Below, in pieces: positions 6,482 to 11,828 of a DNA stretch of 12,415 nucleotides. The position numbers were made by a program, and so were the translations under genes. This stretch comes from GCA-003244245 sp039924425 (GTDB taxonomy: Bacteria > Actinomycetota > Actinomycetes > Mycobacteriales > Pseudonocardiaceae), in NCBI GenBank assembly GCA_039924425.1, contig JBDTAX010000181.1:1-12415 (forward strand), read 5' to 3'. Under the pieces are notes generated by a model that saw nothing but the letters and a program-made list of their open reading frames with translations, made no database searches and was not told the origin of the DNA. Positions within the stretch are counted from its first letter, which is position 1. The number at the start of each line of letters is the position of its first letter.

Positions 6482-7333
6482 CTACAGCGCGACCCGGCGG
6501 GCGCGGGTCTGCTTGGCGCGGGTTGCGAGCTGGTCGTCATCGGGGTAGTCGACTCGGGCGAGGGTGAGGCCGTTGGGGGGGGCTACTGGCACGTCGTTGG
6601 CACGGGTGGTGTGGCACAGCAAGGCGGCTGGCCAGTCGGGGGGGCGCCGGTGCTCCCCCACCGCCAGCAGGGCACCGACCAGGCTGCGCACCATCGAGTG
6701 GCAGAACGCGTCCGCCACGACGTGCGCGACCAGCAGGTATGGCTCAGCGCGGATCCACTCCAGGGCCTGCAGTGCGCGCACCGTGCTCGCGCCCTCCCGG
6801 CGACGGCAGAACGCGGCGAAATCGTGCTCGCCGAGCAGCAGCGCGCTCGCCGCGTTCATCACGGCCTCATCGAGCGGGCGGTCGCGCGGGCGGGGGTAGC
6901 TCAGCGTGTCGTATCGACGCAGCGGATCGACTCCCCACGGCGCGTCACACACCCGGTACCGGTAGTGCCGCCGCAGCGCGGAGAAGCGGGCGTCGAAGGT
7001 GCGCGGCACCAGCCGCACCGCGGGCACCCGTAGATCCGGCGGCAACAGTCGAGCCAGGCGGTGGGCGAGCTGGTCGGGCGGCATTGCGCCGGGCGGCACG
7101 TCAAGGTGCGCGACCTGCCCAGTGGCGTGCACGCCAGCATCCGTGCGACCCGCAACGGTGAGGCTGGCCTGGAGCCGCGCCACCGTCTCCAGGGCCTGCT
7201 CCAGGACTCCCTGAACAGTACGTCGCCCCGGCTGGCGGGCCCACCCGGAAAAACCAGATCCGTCGTAGCTGATGTCCAGCCGGTAACGCGAGAGCCCGGC
7301 ATCCCCCACGGGGACAGCGGGCTCTCGCGGCAC
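6482..7333 (-). CDS. truA: tRNA pseudouridine(38-40) synthase TruA
   Basis: TruA converts uridines 38-40 of the tRNA anticodon arm to pseudouridine. The 283-aa product shows the N-terminal RLDISYDGSGFSGWARQPGR segment, the catalytic Asp65 in GRTDAGVHATGQ, and the second-half HDFAAFCRRR and FCHSMVRSLVG motifs. It ends the ribosomal-protein operon, 11 bp after rplQ, a common actinobacterial arrangement. The start is uncertain: GTG 7333 gives the longest frame but has no clear ribosome binding site, and the next in-frame GTG (7309) lies in the apex of a large hairpin. No start codon exists between the hairpin and the conserved LDISYDG segment, so the true start must lie within or before it. Confidence 0.95.
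   Translation of the reverse strand: MPREPAVPVGDAGLSRYRLDISYDGSGFSGWARQPGRRTVQGVLEQALETVARLQASLTVAGRTDAGVHATGQVAHLDVPPGAMPPDQLAHRLARLLPPDLRVPAVRLVPRTFDARFSALRRHYRYRVCDAPWGVDPLRRYDTLSYPRPRDRPLDEAVMNAASALLLGEHDFAAFCRRREGASTVRALQALEWIRAEPYLLVAHVVADAFCHSMVRSLVGALLAVGEHRRPPDWPAALLCHTTRANDVPVAPPNGLTLARVDYPDDDQLATRAKQTRARRVAL
7287..7329 (-). terminator. Perfect 12-bp hairpin after rplQ, overlapping the truA start
   Basis: CGCGAGAGCCCG (7287-7298) pairs exactly with CGGGCTCTCGCG (7318-7329). The loop contains a further 5-bp stem, TCCCC (7302-7306) with GGGGA (7310-7314). It begins about 15 nt after the rplQ stop, where an intrinsic terminator would be expected, but no T-tract follows, as is common in actinobacteria. 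Because truA coding starts inside it, it may act as a partial terminator or limit truA translation. Confidence 0.55.
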
Positions 7334-7344
7334 GGTGCTCGGGA

Positions 7345-7872
7345 TCAGGTGGTTTCCTGCTCAGCGGGGATCTCGTGCTCAGCCGGGGTCTCCGGCTCGT
7401 CGGAGTCGCCCGGGGTGTCGACGGCGGCCTCCGCTGTGGGCTCGGCGACCGGCTGCTGCATCTGCGGGCGGTCTCTGCGTGCCGCGCGCTGGATATTCTC
7501 GGCCTGCGTGGCGGTGCGCTCGGTGACCAGCGCGATGATCGCCATCGGCGCGTTGTCGCCCTTGCGGGGCATGGTCTTGAGGATCCGGGTGTACCCACCC
7601 GGCCGGTCCACGAACTGTGGACCGATCTCCGCGACCAGCTTGTGCACCACGTCCTTGTCCCGGATCACCTTCATGATCTCGCGACGGTTGTGCAGGTCCG
7701 CCCGGCGGGCCTTGCTGATCAACCGCTCGGCGAACGGGCGCAGCCGTTTCGCCTTGGCCTCGGTGGTGGTGATCCGGCCATGGGTGAACAGCGATGTCGC
7801 CAGATTGGCCAACATCAGCCGTTCATGGGCCGGCGACCCCCCGAGCCGAGCGCCCTTGGTCGGCGTTGGCAT
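7345..7872 (-). CDS. rplQ: 50S ribosomal protein L17
   Basis: This 175-aa protein is part of the large ribosomal subunit near the exit tunnel. The L17 core (MPTPTKGARLGGSPAHERLM, then LFTHGRITTTEAKAKRLRPF, then GGYTRILKTMPRKGDNAPMA) covers about residues 1-120. A Glu/Pro/Ala-rich acidic tail of about 50 residues follows, typical of actinobacterial L17 and longer than the E. coli protein. The ATG at 7872 is chosen because the sequence matches the family start there and AAGGGAG lies just upstream. The frame is open a further 33 bp upstream, but that would run into the intergenic hairpin. It sits between rpoA and truA in the usual order. Confidence 0.97.
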   Translation of the reverse strand: MPTPTKGARLGGSPAHERLMLANLATSLFTHGRITTTEAKAKRLRPFAERLISKARRADLHNRREIMKVIRDKDVVHKLVAEIGPQFVDRPGGYTRILKTMPRKGDNAPMAIIALVTERTATQAENIQRAARRDRPQMQQPVAEPTAEAAVDTPGDSDEPETPAEHEIPAEQETT

Positions 7873-7893
7873 TGTGGCTCCCTTCGGTCGACA

Positions 7894-7935
7894 CGTGAGT
7901 GGCAATCGGCGCTAGGGCACCGATTGCCACTCACG
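7894..7935 (-). terminator. Perfect 16-bp hairpin between rpoA and rplQ
   Basis: CGTGAGTGGCAATCGG (7894-7909) is exactly complementary to CCGATTGCCACTCACG (7920-7935), with a 10-nt loop. It sits 5 bp after the rpoA stop and ends about 20 bp before the rplQ start codon. There is no T-tract, so it could be a partial terminator, an RNA-processing site or a feedback element that sets the rpoA/rplQ ratio. The pairing is seen directly; the function is inferred from position. Confidence 0.65.
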
Positions 7936-7940
7936 AGCTC

Positions 7941-9008
7941 TTAGAGCTGTTCGGTTTCGGCGTAGTCGTCGCCATTGTCGCCGTTGTCGGTGCCGTTTTC
8001 GCTGGCCTCGTCCCAGCCGTCGACCGAGTATTCGGTCTCGGCCGCCGCCGCGGTGGAGAGGTCGAACCCGGGCGGGCTGTCCTTGAGCTGCAACCCGAGG
8101 GTGGCCAGCTTCAGTTTCACCTCGTCGATCGACTTGGCACCGAAGTTGCGGATGTCCAGCAGGTCGGCCTCGCTGCGGCTGACCAGCTCACCAACAGTGT
8201 GGATGCCCTCGCGCTTGAGGCAGTTGTAGGACCGGACGGTGAGGTCCAGATCCTCGATGGGCATGGCGAAGGCGGCGATCGTGTCCGCCTCGGCCGGCGA
8301 AGGACCGATCTCGATGCCCTCGGCCTCCACATTGAGCTCGCGGGCCAGGCCGAACAGCTCCACCAGGGTGCGGCCGGCCGAGGCCAGCGCGTCCCGGGGG
8401 GTGAGCGACGGCTTGGTCTCCACGTCCAGAATCAGCTTGTCGAAGTCGGTGCGCTGCTCGACCCGGGTGGCCTCCACCTTGTAGGTCACCCGCATCACCG
8501 GCGAATAGATCGAGTCCACCGGGATCCGGCCGATCTCCGCGCCGGAGGCCTTGTTCTGCCCCGCCGGCACGTAGCCCCGGCCGCGCTCCACGACCAGCTC
8601 GATCTCCAGCTTGCCTTTGCCGTTCAGGGTGGCGATGTGCAGGTCGGGGTTGTACACGGTGACATTGGCCGGCGGCACGATGTCACCCGCGGTGACCTCT
8701 CCGGGTCCCTGCTTGCGCAGATACATCGACACCGGCTCGTCCTCCTCGGAGCCGACCACCAGCTCCTTGAGGTTGAGGATGATGTCGGTGACGTCCTCCT
8801 TCACCCCCGGAACGGTGGTGAACTCGTGCAGCACGCCCTCAATGCGGATGCTGGTGACCGCCGCCCCCGGGATGGACGAGAGCAAGGTCCGGCGCAGCGA
8901 ATTGCCCAGGGTGTAGCCGAAGCCCGGCTCCAGAGGCTCGATGACAAACCGGGAGCGGGTGTAGTCGACCGGGTTCTCGGTGAGGTTCGGTCGCTGAGTG
9001 ATCAGCAT
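7941..9008 (-). CDS. rpoA: DNA-directed RNA polymerase subunit alpha
   Basis: The 355-aa alpha subunit dimerises to start assembly of RNA polymerase. The N-terminal domain (about 1-230) includes the dimer/assembly segment RFVIEPLEPGFGYTLGNSLR and the SSIPGAAVTSIRIEGVLHEF block. The C-terminal domain (about 250-310) carries LTVRSYNCLKREGIHTVGEL, with Arg259 and Asn262 matching the DNA-contacting residues of the E. coli protein, and the helix-hairpin-helix DIRNFGAKSIDEV. A 40-residue acidic, Asn/Gly-rich tail ends in ETEQL, as in other actinobacteria, though it looks longer than usual. ATG 9008 follows GGAGGAA at a good distance. It sits between rpsD and rplQ. Confidence 0.98.
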   Translation of the reverse strand: MLITQRPNLTENPVDYTRSRFVIEPLEPGFGYTLGNSLRRTLLSSIPGAAVTSIRIEGVLHEFTTVPGVKEDVTDIILNLKELVVGSEEDEPVSMYLRKQGPGEVTAGDIVPPANVTVYNPDLHIATLNGKGKLEIELVVERGRGYVPAGQNKASGAEIGRIPVDSIYSPVMRVTYKVEATRVEQRTDFDKLILDVETKPSLTPRDALASAGRTLVELFGLARELNVEAEGIEIGPSPAEADTIAAFAMPIEDLDLTVRSYNCLKREGIHTVGELVSRSEADLLDIRNFGAKSIDEVKLKLATLGLQLKDSPPGFDLSTAAAAETEYSVDGWDEASENGTDNGDNGDDYAETEQL

Positions 9009-9062
9009 GGTTGATGTTCCTCCATCTGGCGCCCACTATTTGACGCCGTCTCGGATCTCAGC

Positions 9063-9668
9063 TTACTTGGAATAGAAATCGACGATGAGCTGCTCCTGGA
9101 GCGGGACGTCGATCTGGGCCCGCTCGGGCAGGCGGTGCACCAGGATTCGCATCGTCGCGGGGACCACTTGCAGCCACGCCGGCACCGGGCGGTCGCCCAC
9201 AGTCTCCTTGGCCACCATGAACGGCAGCGTCGGCACCGACTTGGGTTTGACATCGATGATGTCAAACTTGGCCACTCGCAGGCTGGGGACGTTGACCTTG
9301 ACGCCGTTGACCAGGAAATGCCCGTGGGTCACCAACTGGCGCGCCTGGCGACGGGTACGAGCCAGGCCAGCGCGGTAGACAACGTTGTCCAGCCGGGTCT
9401 CCAGGATCTGCAGCAGATTGTCACCGGTCTTACCGGAGCGGCGGTTGGCCTCCTCGTAGTACCGGTGGAACTGCTTTTCCATGACGCCGTAGCTGAAGCG
9501 GGCCTTCTGCTTCTCCTGCATCTGCAGGAGGTACTCAGTTTCCTTGATCCGGGCCCGGCCGTGCTGGCCAGGCGGATACGGCCGGCGCTCAAAGGCCTGG
9601 TCGCCGCCGACCAGGTCGGTCTTGAGCCGACGGGACTTGCGAGTGATAGGTCCGGTGTATCGAGCCAT
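9063..9668 (-). CDS. rpsD: 30S ribosomal protein S4
   Basis: This 201-aa primary rRNA-binding protein nucleates assembly of the 30S body and contributes to decoding accuracy. It opens MARYTGPITRKSRRLKTDLV and has no zinc-binding cysteines in the N-terminal domain, so it is the cysteine-free form. The S4 RNA-binding domain is at about 93-155 (ETRLDNVVYRAGLARTRRQA, GHFLVNGVKVNVPS), and it ends in the conserved IVDFYSK. ATG 9668 follows GGGGAGGAGC. The gaps are 54 bp to rpoA and 21 bp to rpsK, consistent with one operon. In many bacteria S4 represses its own operon; no specific site for that was identified here. Confidence 0.98.
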   Translation of the reverse strand: MARYTGPITRKSRRLKTDLVGGDQAFERRPYPPGQHGRARIKETEYLLQMQEKQKARFSYGVMEKQFHRYYEEANRRSGKTGDNLLQILETRLDNVVYRAGLARTRRQARQLVTHGHFLVNGVKVNVPSLRVAKFDIIDVKPKSVPTLPFMVAKETVGDRPVPAWLQVVPATMRILVHRLPERAQIDVPLQEQLIVDFYSK

Positions 9669-9689
9669 CTCCGCTGCTCCTCCCCGCGC

Positions 9690-10097
9690 CTAGACCCGAC
9701 GCCGCTTGGGCGGCCGGCAACCGTTGTGCGGCTGCGGGGTCACGTCCTGGATGGTGCCGACCTCAAGGCCGGCGGCCTGTAGCGATCGGATCGCCGTCTC
9801 GCGGCCCGAACCCGGGCCCTTCACGAAGACATCGACCTTCTTCATGCCGTGCTCGGCGGCCTTGCGCGCCGCGCTCTCGGCGGCCATCTGCGCGGCGAAC
9901 GGGGTGGACTTGCGCGAGCCCTTGAACCCCACGTGGCCGGCGGACGCCCACGCGATCACCGCACCGGTGGGATCGGTGATCGAAACGATCGTGTTGTTGA
10001 ACGTCGACTTGATGTGCGCATGACCATGCGCGACGTTCTTCTTTTCCTTGCGCCGAACCTTCTTGGCGCCGGCACCTGCTCGTGCTCTGGGTGGCAT
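9690..10097 (-). CDS. rpsK: 30S ribosomal protein S11
   Basis: This 135-aa platform protein binds near the E and P sites together with S18 and S21. The basic N-terminal tail (MPPRARAGAGAKKVRRKEKK) leads into the conserved AHIKSTFNNTIVSITDPTG and GFKGSRKSTPFAAQ blocks, and the C-terminus is the family signature HNGCRPPKRRRV. The length is normal. ATG 10097 follows AGGAG at about nine bases. It lies 88 bp after rpsM, separated by three short repeats. Confidence 0.98.
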   Translation of the reverse strand: MPPRARAGAGAKKVRRKEKKNVAHGHAHIKSTFNNTIVSITDPTGAVIAWASAGHVGFKGSRKSTPFAAQMAAESAARKAAEHGMKKVDVFVKGPGSGRETAIRSLQAAGLEVGTIQDVTPQPHNGCRPPKRRRV

Positions 10098-10140
10098 GCG
10101 ATTGCACTCCTACAACAAAGGTCTGGGTTGGTTGGCCTGG

Positions 10141-10179
10141 CGCCGGTTGTCCTGCGCCGGTTGTCCGCGCTGGTTGTCC
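10141..10179. repeat. Three imperfect 12-bp direct repeats in the rpsM-rpsK gap
   Basis: CGCCGGTTGTCC occurs at 10141-10152 and 10155-10166, and CGCTGGTTGTCC at 10168-10179, giving a 13-14-bp period. They fill half of the 88-bp gap between rpsM and rpsK. Read on the transcribed strand they are GGACAACC repeats. They may be replication-slippage products or a protein-binding site in the leader; nothing else is visible in this gap. Confidence 0.6.
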
Positions 10180-10185
10180 GGGGCG

Positions 10186-10566
10186 CTACTTCTTGCCGGT
10201 CTTCTTCTTGCCGGCGACCGTCTTCTTCGGGCCCTTGCGGGTGCGGGCGTTGGTCTTGGTCCGCTGACCGCGCACGGGCAGCCCGCGGCGCCACCGCAGA
10301 CCCTCGTAGCAACCAATCTCGATCTTCCGGCGGATGTCGGCCTGGACCTCACGACGGAGGTCACCCTCGACTTTGAGGTGTTCTTCGATGTAGTCCCGCA
10401 ACCGAGCGAGATCGTCGTCGGAAAGATCCTTGGTGCGCAGATCGGGGCTCACCCCGGTGGCGCTGAGGATCTCGTGGGAGCGGGTACGGCCAATGCCGTA
10501 GATGTAGGTCAGCGCGATCTCCATCCGCTTGTCGCGGGGAAGATCGACGCCCGAGAGTCGGGCCAT
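10186..10566 (-). CDS. rpsM: 30S ribosomal protein S13
   Basis: This 126-aa protein sits in the head of the 30S subunit and forms bridges to L5 and 5S rRNA in the large subunit. The start MARLSGVDLPRDKRMEIALT, the helix-hairpin-helix region YIYGIGRTRSHEIL and the basic tail (GLPVRGQRTKTNARTRKGPK, then Lys-rich to the end) are all present. ATG 10566 follows AGGAGA at about eleven bases, a little farther than its neighbours. It is separated from rpmJ by 176 bp, the longest gap inside this operon. Confidence 0.98.
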   Translation of the reverse strand: MARLSGVDLPRDKRMEIALTYIYGIGRTRSHEILSATGVSPDLRTKDLSDDDLARLRDYIEEHLKVEGDLRREVQADIRRKIEIGCYEGLRWRRGLPVRGQRTKTNARTRKGPKKTVAGKKKTGKK

Positions 10567-10742
10567 TCGCGGCGGGTCTCCTGTCTCGTCGTCTCCAGGT
10601 CTGCTCCCCGTCCGTCCCGCAAGACGACGGTGCTCGTCGCCTGCGGGCCCCGGCCTGGCATCCGGGGGTGGGCCGATCCCGCATGGATCGGGTGGTGCGG
10701 GGAGGTCTTCTCACGTCGTGGACCAGCGACGTCGTGCTCCGC
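10567..10742. other. 176-bp gap between rpmJ and rpsM with a 7-bp hairpin
   Basis: No coding frame is convincing here. The clearest structure is CCGATCC (10673-10679) with GGATCGG (10685-10691) around a 5-nt loop. Overlapping ACGTCG-type dyads lie near 10712-10735. It could separate or tune expression of infA-rpmJ and the rpsM gene group. No promoter can be called with confidence. Confidence 0.35.
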
Positions 10743-10856
10743 TCAACCCTGGCGCTGTTTGTGGCGCAGGTTCTCGCAGATCACCATGACCACGCCGTGC
10801 CGGCGGATCACCTTGCACTTGTCACAGATCTTCTTGACGCTCGGTTTGACCTTCAC
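10743..10856 (-). CDS. rpmJ: 50S ribosomal protein L36, zinc-binding form
   Basis: This 37-aa protein of the large subunit begins MKVKPSVKKICDKCKVIRRH. Cys11, Cys14, Cys27 and His32 form the zinc ribbon, so this is the zinc-containing (C+) version. The start is GTG at 10856, preceded by AGGAGA at seven bases; this gives the standard family start and length. It lies 23 bp after infA and begins the ribosomal series, as in most actinobacteria. Confidence 0.95.
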   Translation of the reverse strand: MKVKPSVKKICDKCKVIRRHGVVMVICENLRHKQRQG

Positions 10857-10879
10857 GTCATCTCTCCTGGTGGTGGTTC

Positions 10880-11101
10880 TTACTTGTAGCGGTAGACGAT
10901 GCGGCCGCGGGACAGGTCGTAGGGTGAGAGCTCCACGACCACCCGATCCTCGGGCAGGATGCGGATGTAGTGCTGGCGCATCTTGCCACTGATGTGCGCG
11001 AGAACTCGGTGACCGTTCTCCAACTCGACCCGAAACATCGCGTTGGGCAGTGGTTCGACCACCCGGCCCTCGACCTCGATCGCTCCGTCCTTCTTGCCCA
11101 T
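10880..11101 (-). CDS. infA: Translation initiation factor IF-1
   Basis: This 73-aa S1/OB-fold protein binds the A site of the 30S subunit during initiation. It starts MGKKDGAIEVEGRVVEPLPN, contains MFRVELENGHRVLAHISGKM, and ends SPYDLSRGRIVYRYK, a full-length actinobacterial IF-1. ATG 11101 has AGGAA about ten bases upstream and a closer GGAGG. It is the first gene of the leftward operon. The upstream DNA holds a structured leader and a candidate promoter. Its usual upstream neighbours (map, adk, secY) are not adjacent here. Confidence 0.98.
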   Translation of the reverse strand: MGKKDGAIEVEGRVVEPLPNAMFRVELENGHRVLAHISGKMRQHYIRILPEDRVVVELSPYDLSRGRIVYRYK

Positions 11102-11201
11102 GTCCTCCGCGTTCCTGCTGGTTGCGCCGTGCCGCCGAGTCGCGGCCTGGCCACGACGCGCGCGCCCGCCAGTTCCACGACGTGGGGGAGGCATCACACC
11201 T

Positions 11202-11235
11202 AGTGCGGTGACGCACTGCTGAGCAGGAAGCCTGC
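11202..11235 (-). promoter_or_regulatory. Two short hairpins in the infA leader
   Basis: AGTGCG (11202-11207) pairs with CGCACT (11212-11217) around a 4-nt loop, and GCAGG (11223-11227) pairs with CCTGC (11231-11235) around 3 nt. Both lie in the roughly 180-nt stretch between the candidate promoter and the infA start and would be transcribed. They suggest a structured leader; no known riboswitch class is recognised. Confidence 0.35.
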
Positions 11236-11287
11236 GCAGATACCTGCAGACACGCGAGAACCGGCACGCCGCTCGCGCCGACGGCAC

Positions 11288-11317
11288 AGTGTACGTCGAG
11301 CGCACGCCCGCAACCAA
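11288..11317 (-). promoter_or_regulatory. Candidate sigma-70-type promoter for infA operon
   Basis: Read leftward, TTGGTT (11312-11317) and TACACT (11288-11293) are spaced by 18 bp, a fair match to the -35 and -10 boxes. Transcription would begin about 180 nt upstream of infA. This is a pattern match only; no transcript data are available. Confidence 0.35.
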
Positions 11318-11391
11318 ACCGGCCCCCGACCCGCCCCGGTTAGGCAACCCGCCCCGCCTGCCCCGCCCCCCAGGAGAGCCCCTGGAGAACG

Positions 11392-11451
11392 AGGTGCACA
11401 AGCATCCATGAGACCGGGCACGAACGGGCCTCAAGGTGCACAAGCATCCAT
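11392..11451. repeat. Perfect 18-bp direct repeat, 42-bp period
   Basis: AGGTGCACAAGCATCCAT occurs at 11392-11409 and 11434-11451, separated by 24 bp of unrelated sequence. Each copy has a loose internal dyad (GGTGC...GCATCC). It lies between the infA promoter region and the His-rich gene. An operator pair for a metal-responsive regulator is one idea; a short duplication scar is another. No known binding consensus was matched. Confidence 0.7.
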
Positions 11452-11544
11452 ATCGCCCTCCGGGTCAAGGAGAAAAGAAAGGCAGTTGGGTTGTTTGGCC
11501 ACCTGCAAAGGAGCTGCATTTAGTTGCGTCACTCCAAAAGAGAA

Positions 11545-11572
11545 TTGCCAGTACGCGCAAGGTGTGTAGTAT
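11545..11572 (+). promoter_or_regulatory. Candidate sigma-70-type promoter for the His-rich gene
   Basis: TTGCCA (11545-11550) and TAGTAT (11567-11572) are spaced by 16 bp and lie about 75 bp before the His-rich start, inside a visibly less GC-rich patch (about 11460-11650). The 18-bp repeats lie about 100-150 bp upstream. Apart from these elements and a doubtful short frame, 11102-11648 contains nothing I can call a gene. Confidence 0.4.
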
Positions 11573-11648
11573 TGGGTATCAAGGCCCGAATGAATTCGCG
11601 TTTGGCTGGGGCCTTGTCGGATAAACATGACCATGGACGGGGTAAACA

Positions 11649-11828
11649 ATGACAGCGCAGCACACTCACGAGCACGCCCACGATGATGCGACGCATACGC
11701 ACGCACACGTGCTGCACGATCACGAGCACGTCGAGCATGAGCACGAGCACAGCCACAACGAGCAGTCCCACGCCCACCCGCACCCCCACGAGAAGAACCT
11801 CACGGAGGATCACGATCACTCGCACTGA
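11649..11828 (+). CDS. Histidine-rich putative metal-binding protein (21 His in 59 aa)
   Basis: The 59-aa product is almost entirely His alternating with Glu, Asp, Thr, Ser or Ala (THEHAHDD, HDHEHVEHEHEHSH, SHAHPHPHE, DHDHSH). It has 21 histidines, no cysteine, and no signal peptide or membrane segment. Such H-x-H strings bind zinc, nickel, copper or cobalt, as in the His-rich stretches of HypB, Hpn and ZIP/CDF transporters, so a cytosolic metal buffer or metallochaperone is likely. The metal cannot be told from sequence. ATG 11649 has a modest GACGGGG ribosome binding site about six bases upstream. The last 13 bp overlap the 3' end of the opposite-strand ABC ATPase gene. Both the composition and the candidate promoter upstream support a real gene. 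Because it is so short and biased, homology searches may miss relatives. Confidence 0.7.
   Translation: MTAQHTHEHAHDDATHTHAHVLHDHEHVEHEHEHSHNEQSHAHPHPHEKNLTEDHDHSH

Noticed and set aside
6363..6548. Plus-strand 61-aa frame between espG and truA
   Set aside because: It overlaps the truA 3' end and is antisense to the better explained PIN remnant; its composition is low-complexity.
7061..9014. Long plus-strand frames (7061-7915 and 7899-9014) opposite truA, rplQ and rpoA
   Set aside because: They mirror highly conserved genes on the other strand, show no recognisable domain, and arise from GC-rich third-position bias.
9135..9782. Plus-strand frame opposite rpsD/rpsK
   Set aside because: It is the shadow of two certain ribosomal protein genes.
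11338..11349. GGTTAGGCAACC, resembling half of a DtxR/IdeR iron box
   Set aside because: It is too short and imperfect compared with the 19-bp consensus and lies in a C-rich run closer to infA than to the iron-type transporter.
11431..11706. Minus-strand 91-aa frame ending in the second 18-bp repeat
   Set aside because: It has no RBS or domain, runs opposite the better supported His-rich gene and its promoter, and the shared MDACAP ending is only a by-product of the DNA repeat.
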